Below are positions 24,891-37,975 of a stretch of DNA of 64,000 nt, one piece after another. The notes under the pieces are model-generated. The model worked only from the letters and a program-made list of their open reading frames with translations. It made no database searches and was not told where the DNA came from. Position 1 is the stretch's first letter. Each line of letters starts with the position of its first letter. The stretch is from Opisthorchis felineus (lineage: Eukaryota > Platyhelminthes > Trematoda > Opisthorchiida > Opisthorchiidae), in the NCBI GenBank assembly GCA_004794785.1, contig SJOL01009466.1, forward strand, positions 65,714 to 129,713, given 5' to 3'. Made by a program: the position numbers and the translations under genes.

Positions 24891-27171
24891 AGATAAGCAT
24901 CTTCAAGAATGACTAGTTTTTTTATTTGTTTATTCCTTGTCTGGCCTGCCCCAACTATTCTGTCACAAACTCCACTGACTATCCTTTGTTCGCCAGGGTT
25001 TTCGATATGAACATCGATTCAGCACCCGTCAACCGTGTAGATATTTCGTATCCTGCTTACCAGACACTTAACAATTATTCGTTTATATTTGATGTCCACA
25101 AAACTGGGAGTGTGCACTAGCTAAACCACATGGCTTTCCGCTATACTTGTCGCTTAAGCATTTTGTATTGCTTCCAAGTGAACGCAACATCAAGAACCTG
25201 AAACGTCCCATTGAGTTCGTGCTCCACGATGGAGCGGAGTGCCAAATGTGGCGAACTAGAAATGTTCGGAACCGCCAACAAACCATAACAAGTACGGCAC
25301 TAATAGGTGCTCGATTACTGATTCCACAACGTCATGCTCGGTTTTACACTAAGATATCTCCTGGAAGCGGGCCGAGAGAATAACCCGTCGCAACCCTATC
25401 CTTGCGTCTGTTGGTTGAACCAGTGAATGGAAACTGTTGAAAGAATATTATGAAAGAAGCATCGGGTACAGTAATTTATAACTTGCTGGTAGTACTACAG
25501 ATATAGTTGTGTTTCGAAATTCTCATTTGCTCTGAAGAATGTGCGTTCATCGGACAACATACCGACGCTCATTTGTGTTTTGGCGTGATAAGGAGGTAAA
25601 TTTAATCCGACCAGATCTGGAGGAGCCCTGTAAATCGCCGATTATTTTATCAAGGCATCGTATCACTTCATTTTTCAACAATAGATCGTTAACAAGGTGC
25701 GTCGGAAAGTGACGCTTTCATTGATTCATTTTCTCATGCCATAAGCCGTCCAAGAGCAATCTCATAATCCGGATTTAACAAGACTATTTTGTAACGGCAG
25801 TCTTGGACAATCTATGGCATGTAATGGCTCACGTTAGGTTTATTGGAACAGTCGATGGAAGCGTACTTCTCGCGTGCTGTGGCCTGTACAAAGTACAAAG
25901 TCTGATTAAAATTGCACGTGGTTCAGCTTGACAATATATCACTCGCATTCTGTGAAATGATCAATACGGCCTAATGTTCTCTGAGGCCTGGTGAGATCTT
26001 TCATCTGAGCGTGCATGTTAGTGACTTGCGACTTTCGTTCAACCCTCGCATCGAATAATGCATTGTGATTTTTAGTAAATTGGATGTTGCGTTCACTGTA
26101 AAATGACAGCATTCGGTTAATTGATGAAAATCCTGTCGATAGGGTGTTAAACTTGATCGAGTTTGGAAAGGATCCGATTCAATTCATCACAAGATATATT
26201 TTACAGAGAGGTGGGACTGGTTACGTGGCTCTGTAGGTCACCCGCCGGTGACGAGGCGAATTTTTTCTCTCTCAACCATCACTATGATACGCCCAAGGGA
26301 TGTATATTTTTGAGGTCATAATAAGGACTGTGTGACGCGTACACGTTATTTATGCTGATTGCTTAGCTGTAGTAAGACCTGTGTTCAAAGTAGATTTTCG
26401 CCGTTCAGTGGCGTCCCAGTAGTGTGCATAACCTATGTTTCAAGTCTATCTATCATCCTGCTGAGCATTGTTGATTAAATTCTGAGTAGCGTATAAATCT
26501 ATCAACTTTGATGCTGTGGATGATGTCTGATTTGCAACCCACTGACTGTTTTGCTTTTCGTTACAACAGAACCACGAGATGTACTGTTTTCCATAACAGG
26601 CTGTCTCCTAGCTCCGTTAACCTTTGTCTAGAACCGTGTGGGGACCACCCATACTTTGGTCCTGATCTCATGACACACTTCCTTTTGAAAGGTAATGTTT
26701 TCCTTTCCAAGTAGAGCGACTGAAGAAAAACAGAAAAAGCTGATTTTTAAGGATGTGCATGTCTCCTAGTGTATTAGAATATAGGACGTTATTGTGCGCG
26801 GTACGCAGAAATGACGTACAAATCTGTATCGAAAAATAAAATTTACACAGAAGAGCACAGTTGGTACTCATTTTGGCCCTCTGAGACAGAGTATTCAAAA
26901 TGCTGCACTTAACCCTTTTCTGGACAGGTAAACTTGGTCCAGCGCGTGTAATAACCAAAGATTCTAGAAAAATCTTTCATATATTAAAACCAGTCTAATA
27001 GCCTAGAGAATCTCCATCTGATTGTCAGATTCAAATGTTTCACAACGGAAAAGCTACGTTACGGCAGAACGTAGAGTTAACCTAGACATAGTTGCTTTTG
27101 GATATAGTAGTCTGTGAGCACTCAGTATCCTATTAAGTCTACTTATATAATAGACTTTGCCACATCTGCAG
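24891..27171. other. No recognisable gene
   Basis: A 64-codon + frame at 24926-25120 (YPLFARVFDMNIDSAPVNRV within it) and a 78-codon frame at 25147-25383 look partly protein-like but have no family or clear splice signals. The rest is featureless. Confidence 0.35.
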
Positions 27172-27321
27172 GTCGAAGAGTATATACAGTTTGGTGTTGG
27201 AAACATTTACGATGAAGAATTTGTTGGCGGCAAGAGCTTCTTATCGGTTTCCAGTAGAAATCACTACTGTTCAGCTCTGTGCGTTCCCTTCACGTTGCGT
27301 CCACGGTCATGTTTATACATC
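27172..27321 (+). CDS. Possible exon, acidic, unassigned
   Basis: After TTTGCCACATCTGCAG the frame opens as VEEYIQFGVGNIYDEEFVGG and stays open 49 codons to TGA. The acceptor is good and the composition protein-like, but the 3' limit is unknown (TTTCC|AGTAGA is not a donor) and no homologue comes to mind. It could also be chance. Confidence 0.22.
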
Positions 27322-27907
27322 TGACAGAAGAAAGATTCTGCGCTATCATTGCACTCCATCATCCATACCTCAGCTTGCTTTACTCTGTTATTCGAAGCCG
27401 ACGAGTGTTTTGCCATTTCAGACACTGGCAACCGGGAAGATGGGCATTCCGGTTTCTCGTAAACTTTCTTGGGCTGGATAACTTTCTATCTGGTAGGATA
27501 TACACACTCATTAGTCCTCACTATGTTGTATAGAGCAACGCACATAGGTATACTTGATGCGCTCGGAAGTAAACTAGAGTTCGGCGTAAACAGTCAATAA
27601 AAACAACTACCCGTTTTACTTTACACCCAGGTAGAACTCGCCCTCAAATAGAAGTGAATATATCTGCAGCGAGAAAATATAAGACCCTGCATCCACCCTA
27701 CAGGGGGCCATTTTTATTAGATATGTAAAACACCAGCAACGCAACACAAGAAGACCTACAAGGCCGCACAGCTACCGAAAGCCAGAAGTACTGATAAAAG
27801 TGTTTTTCTCCATCAAGGACACATTTATTCTTTAGTCACATTCACTTTCCAATTCCAAAATATACTTCCAGATCTCGATTCAGTGAAGTTTGGTAAATAA
27901 TCGGTGG

Positions 27908-27965
27908 ACTTATTTTGGGTGACGTTTCACTTTCGACACAAAAGCTTCGTCAGACCAAGTGAATG
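27908..27965 (-). ncRNA. Candidate hammerhead-ribozyme motif of Penelope type
   Basis: On the - strand: CTTGGT, CTGACGA, an extra A, GCTTT, loop TGTGTCG, AAAGT, GAAA, CGTC, ACCCAA. The boxes CTGANGA and GAAA are intact, stem II can form five pairs (GCTTT/AAAGT, one wobble), and stem I can form GGT/ACC extended past a bulge. The very short palindromic stem III (ACGT) resembles minimal ribozymes described in Penelope-like element repeats, which work as dimers. The extra base before stem II makes activity doubtful. Confidence 0.4.
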
Positions 27966-29100
27966 AGTTACCAGACCGGTCGAGTTTTAAAGCGGAGAAC
28001 CAGTCAGTGAGGTCCCTTTCTACCAGCCGAATTAAGCAAAGTTTAATATCAGTCAGAAGTTATTGTTGGTTCGTGTGGATGAGTAGCATTTACGACAGTT
28101 GGTTTAAGGGAGGAATTATCATCAAGTTTCTTCGAGATTTTGGACCTTGCGCCTCCGTTTTAGGGAACTTTAGTGGGATATTCCTCACAAATTTGTTACT
28201 CTGTGTGGGTTAGGAAGTGCTAGGACAATTGGATTGGAGTTGCGGAGATTAAGTGGAGCTCAATCTGCTTGGGTCGTGTACTTCATTTTTTCATGTTTAC
28301 TAGGTGTGTACGACTTACCACAAGACACGATGAGCAGAGATTTTGATGACTGTGCTCAGGTCTTACTGTTGATCAATTCATGAGGAGCCCCATCTTACGC
28401 ATTGCCTTACGAATGACGTACGTCCAGGAAAAACAATCAAGTGTTCTTTGAACTATTGCGAATAAGCGAAATCTCGCGCATCCTCATTATCACCCTTCTC
28501 GGTGTGACATTTCACGGAATTGAGTTTTCCCCGTTAACTTACCACTTCTTACAGACAGCCTTAAACGAGATTGGTAAATCTTAAAGAAGAATCATTAATA
28601 AACGCGTGCCTGGACCCCAAAAAAATTAGTCATGCAAAGCCTCTTTCACTGATGGCAGTGTGAGAAAGTTTGGTAGTTTTCAACTGAGATTTCGTCCTCT
28701 AAATGAAGCCAACCAATGCCGAAACCCTTCCTGGGAATCATCAGCAGTGCATATCTCACGAAACTCGAGGGAGGTAACTCATTGTTGGTAATCGATATTC
28801 CTTGGAAAATTCCACTCCGTAGCTTGGTGATTATCAGGTCGTCGTTGAGGATCCAAATCCAAAAAATATCTAGACATTCTGACTAGCTGTCAGTAGTCAG
28901 ATTGTAATGGCCGACTCAACACGAGATTCAAACAAAGCACACTACTCTTTTCTGGAAATCAGCCGTATTGGTTCCAATAATGGCTTAAAGTTTATGTTCT
29001 AGTTAAACAGTAGTATCTTATTGACAGTATCTAATGGGCTGTGTAGCTGGTTGTTCTAAATGTATTCAAATCAATTTGTGCGAAATTGAAAATAGCGTAT
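27966..29100. other. SINE-like remnants, no gene
   Basis: 28728-28790 (- strand) carries the GCACTGCTGATGATTCCC body of the SINE-like repeat at 13.4 kb. 28921-28933 (- strand) reads GTTTGAATCTCGT, a B-box-like motif. An 84-codon + frame at 27959-28213 has no family features. Confidence 0.4.
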
Positions 29101-29180
29101 GCCTGTATCGAACCCGAAATGTCAATCAGATAGGGACCTACATCTGTATATTTGTGCCCACACAAACATGTGCAAAGCGT
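29100..29180 (-). repeat. tRNA-SINE-like head (B box)
   Basis: GGGTTCGATACAGG on the - strand (about 29102-29115) fits the pol III B box GGTTCGANNCC closely. No convincing A box, so only a remnant is claimed. Confidence 0.35.
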
Positions 29181-29458
29181 ATGGGTTTATGGAAAGCGTG
29201 ATACTTACACAACTGTCATCGAGACCTTTGTCCTTTAATGTGTACGTCTGCCTCCTTATAAACCATGTAGCTTGCTAAATGAAAACAGAAAACGAATTTC
29301 AGCCACCAACTGACTGTTCTCATGACGTGTCGATGGGTTACTTTGTCTTTGGGCTGGTATATTGGCCTGAGTCTCCTCGGATGCATTGTTGAGAATAGGA
29401 AGACGATCCTCAGTCTGTGAGTACATGATATGTGTTGATAAAGTTCTTAAGCCCTATT

Positions 29459-29612
29459 ATGCTAGGAGCAGAACAACTTTCTGTCAAGTCGATCGAACAG
29501 TTGGAATTGCGTGCCAAAGTTGCTTTGACTAGCAGTCGTCGCGTTTTCACCTACTTCCTAGGGACAATAGATCCAAGAACTAACCACAGCTGGTGTCCCG
29601 ATTGTCGTGCTG
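29459..29612 (+). CDS. TXNDC17-like exon 1, set B (intact WCPDC)
   Basis: Encodes the N-terminal half of a TXNDC17/TRP14-like protein: AEQLSVKSIEQLE, then RRVFTYFLGTIDPRTNHSW and CPDCRA. The catalytic motif WCPDC is complete, unlike the other two copies. The exon ends in G|GTAAGT, phase 1, matching the acceptor at 38712. The ATG at 29459 gives 51 residues before the junction, close to the usual distance from the protein start to the active site. An upstream exon cannot be excluded because the frame is open further 5'. This is the most likely functional first exon of the locus. Confidence 0.82.
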
Positions 29613-30444
29613 GTAAGTTTCCTTGGTGTTTTTAGATTTGTGAATGGGCTTTTTTGCCACTGTTATCAAGCAAACATCAGACGAACTGAGTTGTATTTGT
29701 GAAGCCAATGCAGCGGAGGTTGGAAAATATGGCGATCTTCCTTCGGCCGAAGATTCCCACCACTTCGTAATCCCTGTAATTACATATGTTCTGAAAAACT
29801 GTATGCAAATTACTGAGATCAAGATGAGTGTGGTGACCCGAGAGACTATGCTCTGAAGTCTATTTTTGGACTGTCCACTTGCCAATTCGCAATAGTAGCC
29901 CCATAAAAAATTTATACAGTCTTCAGTACCCGTTTCGTTTGTCACTCGCTAATAAGTGTTTTGCGTGCAAGATTTTGACATTCATCAATTTACTGACAGG
30001 TCCTGGTAGGTTGTGCAGCGTTCACACTACATAGATTAGAAATCAGTCTGTGAAAACTTGAAACCGAATAGTACCGGCATCGAATCCGCAAGACTGTGTG
30101 ACGTATTACTACCGTGTCAGTCAGCATCCACACATGCATAGAGAGAAAAAATAAACCAACCCGCGATACCCACACGCTTATCAATCAGACATTTGTCCTG
30201 CATTACGTACATTTGCCTTTGTGTTGGTGCATCGCTCTTATAAATTGTTGGGTTTGACGTAAAAAACAGGAACTAACCGTAGTCACAAACTCATTGTTTT
30301 AATGTCGCATCAGCTGGCTATTTCGTTCTTGATGATGTGGATTAGTTTGGACGCCCCTGGTTGTAGCGCTGACTTCAGGAGTGCAATTCGGTAAATGCAG
30401 GATGTATGTGTTAATATTCACACCTTAGCCCTGCTACGCTACAG
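29613..30444. other. Between the two exon-1 copies; SINE-like remnant
   Basis: At 30075-30088 (- strand) GGATTCGATGCCGG is a strong B-box match, with CACGGTAGTAATACG upstream as a weak A box. A 121-codon - strand frame at 29580-29945 overlaps the exon and has no family features. Confidence 0.4.
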
Positions 30445-30589
30445 GCCGAACAAACACTCGTCAGCTCAATCCCGCAGCTAGAAGGGTGTGCGGCATCTGC
30501 TCTAGCCGACAGTCGTCGCGTTTTTATATACTTCTTCGGAACAACAGATCCTCACACCGGCAGCAGTTGGTGTCCCGATGTCCGTCGCG
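30445..30589 (+). CDS. TXNDC17-like exon 1, tandem copy C (WCPDV)
   Basis: After ACGCTACAG the frame reads AEQTLVSSIPQLEGC, then RRVFIYFFGTTDPHTGSSW and CPDVRR, ending G|GTAGGT (phase 1, weaker donor). It is a tandem duplicate of 29459-29612, 0.8 kb away on the same strand, and upstream homology continues past the exon edge (LSPATLQAEQ against LSPIMLGAEQ). The second active-site cysteine is valine; GATGTCC for GATTGTC suggests an indel pair. Either a decaying exon or a mutually exclusive alternative. Confidence 0.72.
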
Positions 30590-33364
30590 GTAGGTTCAGT
30601 CCATAGTTCTCTTTCCTCTGCATTATACCACTAGCCAACTGTTCAGTTAGGTATAGGAGAGAAGCGAATGTCTCTGAGTTAGCACACCATAATTTATAAT
30701 AAAAAAATATAAGCTGGAAAGTCGTCTTGTAGCATTCTCGCACCGTTTTAATTTCTGAATACTAGTATGACCAAGTGGATTTGTTTCGCAAGTGTTTTTG
30801 GCCTCAACAGGTCAGTTCCTTCTCTATCCTAAATTATTTTCAAATGGGACAAAGTGGATAACTCCCTGTACCCTTAGGTCACCAAGGAGAGTGATTTGCA
30901 TGAGAGGCACCACCACGAGAACGAACCTGCATGCGATGCAGATGTTGCGGTTCAGTCCAAATTTATGCTTTCGGCGAGTTGGTTTACTGGGATTCAACAG
31001 GCACCATTTTCCACTGATTTGTTTCCAACAACTTTCCAAAGAAAGCTTATGATCCAGTAGATTGGTTATGCTTTTTTCCAAGCCATGTTTCAGTAGATTA
31101 GCAACCATATGTTCCTGTTAAATTGAAGTGTAGCGTTAATCTTAAGAGCTTCACCAGTCGATCCTCATAACTGTTTGAGGTGAGAAACCACTATCCACAT
31201 CAACAACTTGCCGTATCTCATACTTTTTATAGTGCCTTACTGTAAACGTATGAGCTCAAAAAGAGGAAGACAGACACTCTCCCCCGTTCTCCTGTAGACC
31301 TGGGTCCTTTGTTTTGTCAAACGATGGACGTTTTATAGTTTATGGATTAGCGACGTAAGGACGGGCAAATTTTCTGACATCGGACAAAATTGCACAACGC
31401 CCAAGTACGAACGCCTTCGCTCGTCTTGATGCGATAATCCGGGGGGGGGGCATTCAGGATGCGCTTTTGAAAGAGCAGTTACGCGCCCAACCCTTAAGTT
31501 AAGTAACAGGGGTTCAGATCCCAATAGTGTGACCGTTGGTCAGCACTAATAAGAACGAAAATCGGATAAAATGCCTCCTCTTTAGGATAGGTTATCCTGA
31601 ATAGCCTTTTCCAGACAGGGGGATGATTGTTTATATGGGAGAGATTTGGACGCACAATAATCATTTTAGGAAGCTCGGACAGCCCGATGATCGTATCACC
31701 TACCACAATATCGAAGATAATTCACAGAGGCTTCCTATCAGTGCTCTCTACAAAGGTTGAAGCATTTAGAATTTGCTGCAGTTCACGACACGTGAAAGGC
31801 AGTGCGATTGATAATTCAATCAGTACTTGATGATATTTGTTGGGTTTTGATGAGAACGCCATGCGAACATCGCAGCCGAGAACGAATGGAATTCTGGCCA
31901 CAGAAATAACGGACAATTAACTGTCTGCTGATTTCAGTTCTTTCCACACACACACACACGCTAGTCTGTCTGTTGAGTTCAATTACAACCTTAGGTAAAA
32001 TGAAGATTTCACCTGCTGTTTCCCGAGTTTCAGAATGGTTCCTGCCGCCTTAGTTTCGTTTACCAATGATGAAACAATCGGGTTATTAGTGGCGATAGCT
32101 GGTCCTACTCAAGCGTGAAAACAGGGCAAGTTGTCCGGTGGGAGACTGACTACTGAGTGTTGTTGATGTTGATATCTCAAGAGGTATGTGAAGCCGTACC
32201 AGCATCCTCGAATGAAGTAACGAAGTTAGTTGAGAGCGCACTCAACTGCGGTTTCTGTGCTTTCAAAAAAACCCGGGCACAACATTTTTCTTGACTAACA
32301 TATCCATCTGAATGAATAAATCTATTCAAGTTTACCATGAGTTACTGTACCATTTTAACACAACAGTGATCGCCCTGAATTTTCACTCACATGTTTGTAA
32401 AATATGTATGATACACAGCAGTATTCATGTAGTAGTACTATAAAGTGAAGGGAAAAGATAACCAGAGTGGAGAAATCCAACATTCACGTCACTAGTGGCA
32501 TACATAGACGGTCGGAATGGTTTTGGCACAGCATCTGGTTCGATTAATCTTTTCTTCAGCTGACTGTTCTTTCTTTGGCAGTTCAATTTTCCTAAGTCAA
32601 GGTAGCAGTGAATACGTCTAGAAAACAGTTATGGCTTGAATATGTAGGATTTCTTTCTGGTGATGGACCAGCTCATGTATAACTAAAAATTGGATTAACA
32701 CCGATGTGGGATCAAATCGTTCCGCAGACATTGTTTCATTCACGGCCGAAGATGAAAGAAAAACTGAGGCACACCTAAACAATGTGCAAAAAGATTTGAG
32801 AACGGATTTCAGGTTACCTTCTTACCACTTGCGATAACCGAAAATCGTTTAGCCATGGAATAAATTTTAACTAGTATTTTTCATTTTCCTACACACCCTT
32901 AAAATATAAAACTGTGGAGAGTCCGATGAAAGGTCTTACTGTGTCGTAAAAGTGGAACGCAATGCGAAAACCGTCTTCAGCCGCACAGAAGTCATGCTAC
33001 TTGAGAGTAGGAAAGAATAAAAATCGGTTAGTGGTGATTCCACGCGTCGTAATGGAACAGCAGTAGAGTGCTTCTCAGCCTTCCAGTGTCAGCCGACTTT
33101 GCCTTGCAGCATGAAGCCTAAACACGAAATTTTTGTATTTTTATACTACTTAAAACACAAGTAGCACGGTGATGAGGCAAAACACCCCTAAGCATCCTGG
33201 GTCCGTCCGGTCACCTAGTCAAAACCAGAAAATGCGGTTGCAGCAGCATGGCTGCATGCCGCTGTATCCTGTTTTATAACACATTACGTGCGACTCGTAG
33301 CTGAACTATGACGCTCAAGCGTGGAAGGTTAAGAGTACATGTCACCCGCGAAATTCGTTACAGA
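30590..33364. other. Presumed TXNDC17 intron; SINE-like head
   Basis: 31511-31522 (+) reads GGTTCAGATCCC, a close B box, with GAGCAGTTACGCGCCCAA about 45 bases upstream as a possible A box. A run of ten G lies at 31441-31450 and a short CA repeat near 31948-31960. No gene seen. Confidence 0.4.
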
Positions 33365-33365
33365 T

Positions 33366-36300
33366 GTCATTATCATCATCCTCATCAGAGACAGCAACAT
33401 CAGTGCTGTTAATGCTGCTTCACTGCCTTACAACCATGAAGTACATCTACTTATACCTCAAGCGTTAGAATAAAACGAACAGAAAAGAGTGGATGACAGA
33501 GGTGACCTGGTCCTGGCCTATCGCAAGCAATCTCAGTGCCTACACCTCCAAGCCTTCAATCAGAAAATCTAGAAGGGAAAGGGAAATCAAAAACACCACT
33601 GACATCAATCAACCGCCATTTCTCAAGGTTTCCAGCCAAACGCAAGAGGAACTACATGGACCCTATCCTAGAAGGCTTACCACACCAACAACACCAAAAC
33701 TCTTCGTGACCTTTTTCACACCCTTCTGCCAAATCATAAGTTGTCCACCTCGCTGCTTGCGCCATTCTGAAGGAGGCACGAGGAAGGACACGCGTCTCGG
33801 TAGACGGTGTTTCGGCATGTGTAGCACATGGCGGAGCCACCGCAGATAATGGTTCTGGATGTTTTCCGTGACCGATATGCCTGCCTCACAAACAAACACC
33901 CGTCTTCTAATTACCTCGTTACGAATTCAGTGAGGCCATCCGACACAAGCAACGCTTCTGAAGCATCGGTGATCAGAAACCTGAAGATGCCTCACATCAT
34001 CTGACCACAAAGGCCACGTTTTTCAACCATACAGCAACACAGCCGTTACTGTAGCCTGATAAACGCAATCCTTGACATCTAATCATATGCCTATTTGCCA
34101 CCACAAGTGACGCAAATAAGCAAACGTGATTCTGGCCTTCGAGATTCGTGCACTGACTTCATCAGACACACTTCCGTCAGAGCTAATACAACTACCGAGG
34201 TGTGTAAATTTCTCCACAATCTCCAGTAATTCTCTTTGAACTGTAAGGGGTACGTTGAGAGACTCCGCGTTGTGAATCACATCTTTGTAGGGTGCAAAGT
34301 GTGCGTTCTGCGCTCAAAACAGGGTGCAAAGTGCATGCCGAAAGATGGTATGATGATGGTAAGTTTATTGAATAGAACTTGTGCTCTGCCTACGTCTTCA
34401 GAGATGAAGACGACATGGTTTGCGTACTCCAAATCAACGAGGTTTTCACCAGCAACGATTTGAACAACAGGGCTTTGAAGACCTCCCAGCCTTCGCCTCA
34501 CTATTTCAATATTGACGAAGTTAAACAAGAATAGAGGGAGTGGATATCCTTGCTAGAGACCACGTTTTATAGGGAAACCTTTAGAGAGTACACTATACAC
34601 CCTCACACGCCAAGAAGTATGTGAATATAAGGATCAGATTATGCTCATGGGCTTCTGGGACATACCCTTGTATGCAGGTGTAGTTAACAGAACTGACCGA
34701 CCGACAGGACGGAACGCACTCTTGAAATTCAGGACTACCAAGATTACGGTTCGCCTGGATATGTGGCGTTGCTCTAACACCTGACGGAGTGTGAAGATAT
34801 GTGCGACGCAGCCTCTACCCAGTCGAAATCCCGCTTGATGCTAACGGGTCAAGGGTTCGCGTGGCGCCGTAAGACGACAAAGAATCAGTGACCATGGAAG
34901 CCTTGTTATAGAGTCAAAATAAATCCCCTGTATTTGCTATATTCACTGCGAGTAGCTTTTTTGAAAATGGGCAGTTTTATTGACTCATCCTAGCTACCTG
35001 GAAAGGTACCTCCCCCCAGATGGACACAAATAAGCTATACAGACAATGGCTGAGAAATTTAACGTTATCCTTGAACATTGCAGCTGGAAGGTCGTCAAGA
35101 CCAGCGGCACAATAACGCTTGATTCGAAATATACACTGGGACACTTCTGAGGCTGAGGGGCTTTCCATATTCACACCCCACCATTCTGTCGAAGGTTGGC
35201 AGTCCGCACTGGAGGTACCAGGTGGTCAACTGAATTGTTGTTCGAAGTATTATGCCCATTTGTCCAGAAGTTCTTCTTTGCTGGATATCAGAGGGCTGTT
35301 CTGATCCCTGATATTTCCCTGACGAGAGACATCTGGGCATCAATCGAACGAATCAAGTGGAAAAGCCTGCGGACGTTTCAAACATTTTTTGTTTCTTCCA
35401 TTTCTTCGGCCTTTCGGTACACCAAGCTTCGCAGTCTGCACGGGCAGTCAGTTTTATCTGGCGTCAGATGATGCGTCGGGTTGAGTTGTGGTTGTGGTCA
35501 GGAGGAATCTGTCGCCGGATCAGCAGCAAAGACACGGTTTTATCGGACTTCAAATGTTTGGATAAGGTTTATCGGATGGTGCCACAAACGGAAGCCTCGA
35601 CTGTGGGTGACCTGTGGATATCTGTTCCCAGTAGTCGTTAATATCCAACGTACAACGGTCCGACAGGCGTTCGAGGAGCCACTGCTGAAATTTCGTTTGA
35701 TTTCTGCGTCCATCAACTTCTTAATGGCCAAGCAAGATGTGCGAGTTCTACGTAAACCTGAGAAGCGCAATGAAAAGCAGCAGCGCACCAGTGCATGGTC
35801 GGCGTCCACTCTGGTATTTCAGAAAATGCGGCAGGCAGTGACTGACCGAAGCCACCGGTAACTGACCTCGATGTGGTCAATTTTGATTCGCGACTGGTTC
35901 GTTGGTGGGCACCGCTTTGTCAAGGGATTTCCGCTACTAACGAAATTGGTGCTGAAAAGGTGTGCCTAATCGACACACATCTGAAGTGGACGATTTTCGT
36001 TTTCCGTGCGTCTCGTATCCAAGTACGACCACCCAATTGGGCCTCAGAAGCGCTTCGTCAGCCTACTTGGGCGTTCATGTCACCAACAACCACAACGGTG
36101 TGTGAGCTTTTAGCCTATTGTAAAATAGCACCTAGAGCGTCATAGAAACTGTCTTTGGCAGATTCAGAGCTACAGTCAGTTGGGGGCGTAAGCAGACACA
36201 ATACATAGATTGCGATGGACCCCGCACTCCCAAGATTCTCTCACAGACGTTGCTAAACAAACCGCGCAGAGGCGACAATCAACGGCTATCCAATCAAATA

Positions 36301-36450
36301 GAGACGCTTCCGCTCGGTTACTCAATACAATACCCATCCCAGCATATCCAGCTGCGGCGGCCCCTGCATTATCAGATCTGCGCAGCCAGAATCTGGAAGA
36401 GAGCGAAGGGGCAGTCAGTTTGGTCACAGTACTTGCGTCCTGTATCCTTT
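33366..36450 (-). mobile_element. RTE-clade non-LTR retrotransposon II, nearly full length, dead
   Basis: Read on the - strand. Endonuclease: NRAEASLFDWIAVDCRLCAV then VSAYAPN (36400-36180), VVVGDMNAQVG at 36063-36093, ADHALVR near 35795. Linker and RT: CAAGLDDLPAAMFKDN near 35090, FLFNFVNIE near 34515, catalytic box as YANH (34414-34425) instead of YADD. C-terminal part: FTHLGSCISSDGSVSDE, RISKARITFAYLRHLW near 34120, then LRWLRHVLHMPKHRLPRR near 33830. The 3' end near 33366 is a GAT-rich tail (- strand) like those at 52.6 and 59.3 kb. Many stops and shifts. It sits in the intron before TXNDC17 exon 2 in antisense orientation. Confidence 0.9.
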
Positions 36451-37975
36451 TTTCTGGCAGACAGCATATATCAGTGCAGAGGGAATCCAGCGAAAAGAAA
36501 GAGCCACATGTTGTCCTGCTTACATTAGTGTGCGAACTTTAAAGGCAGCTAAGTAGACCGGCTTTCGGGGTTTGGAAACAGATTCCGTAGTGTTTCGGGC
36601 TGTCACTATATTTGGACGTACAGAAGCATTGGTTAAGTTTGATGCACGGTGAACACTGCGGCCAGTCCTAGTGCTGAGACTTGCGGAAAGATTATTCAAA
36701 CCTGGGTGGGTTAGGTCGGAAGAAGGAAAACTTAAAAGTGTAAAGGGGGAGGCGTCAGCACTAGCATGTTTGCGTTTAGCTGCCCTGCTGTATGTAGTAA
36801 GTAAGGCGACGGCCGATATTGCATGAGATTATTGTTAGTTGTAAGTATCATGGTCGTACGTGGGCTGCAATACTGCCAGGACGCCCACACCTAGAGAGGA
36901 GGACGATTAGGGTCCTCGACCAAAGCCTTAGGCTAAAAGGCAGTGATGCTTGGCGGGAAATGCAGGCGCATTACGATATTTACGGAACAAGTCGCCACAC
37001 GTATTTGAAGCCCCAACCTGGAGGGCCAGGTGACTGTGTTCGTCAGACCTCCAACCATTGACCAACCTGGTATGAGAGACTTTGTGAGTATCGCATGGAC
37101 ACCACCCAGTATGGCTCAATAGGTCACACAAACCTTCACACCACCGTAAAGTCCAATCTATCTGTGACGGCGTTAAAAAATGTACTATTGACGAATATCA
37201 TCAACCATAAAGTGTCTCTATTGTGGTCCTCTTTGACCCCTCACTATAGACTGACTTTATCTGGAAATTAACACCCTAATACTCCATCAACCTGGAAACG
37301 TCGGTTCAGTTCCAATCCCTGCTGTGCTGCATGCCCGTTACTGTGCTTGTAAATTAAAGTAATCCACTAGCTTTTATTTAAAAATGAATGTCTGTAACTA
37401 TTTTCTGTAATTTTTTCTGGGCTTTGTTGCATTAGTTTGGCAACAGCGCTTGCGTCCCATTAAAGATTGGTCTGCATTATGAAGATTTGCAAAACAGTAC
37501 TTCAGAAAATTCCATACTTCACTGTAATCTGTATTTCATTTAAGACCTTGTTAAATGAGCTATTACGGAAGCCTTACTGTACGCTCTCACTCAACTAACA
37601 AACACATTCCACATCTAAGACAAATTAGGTTCTTCTGGGTTTTCCTTAGTTTGAAGGAGAGCATCTAAATTTCTTTGAGCACTGAGGATACATTCCATCT
37701 CTTGCTCGTCTACTGTGAACAGCCATACTTCCGCCTCACTATTTGTTTGTGGTTTTATAGGGATCCCTCATCTTTTATCATGCATATCATCAGAGCCATT
37801 TTTATGAACATAGCTGATATGTCCTGGTCATTAGATCAAGTGGGTGCGTGTCTGGGTCGTTTGTAGAATTTGCATACACATCACTTTCGTTTGAACCATC
37901 CTCTTCCCCTCGTGGCCCAATTATTCTGGCTGATCATATGGACTTAAGTTGCGTTGTTACGAGGGGTAATCAAGA
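36451..37975. other. No recognisable gene
   Basis: Probably the 5' flank or untranslated part of RTE element II at its left edge, then unrecognised DNA. Open frames here are short and lack family features. Confidence 0.35.

Noticed and set aside
29580..29945. 121-codon - strand frame
   Set aside because: Overlaps TXNDC17 exon 1 on the other strand and has no motifs.
31441..31450. Run of ten G
   Set aside because: Simple homopolymer, possibly an assembly artefact; no partner G tracts for a quadruplex.
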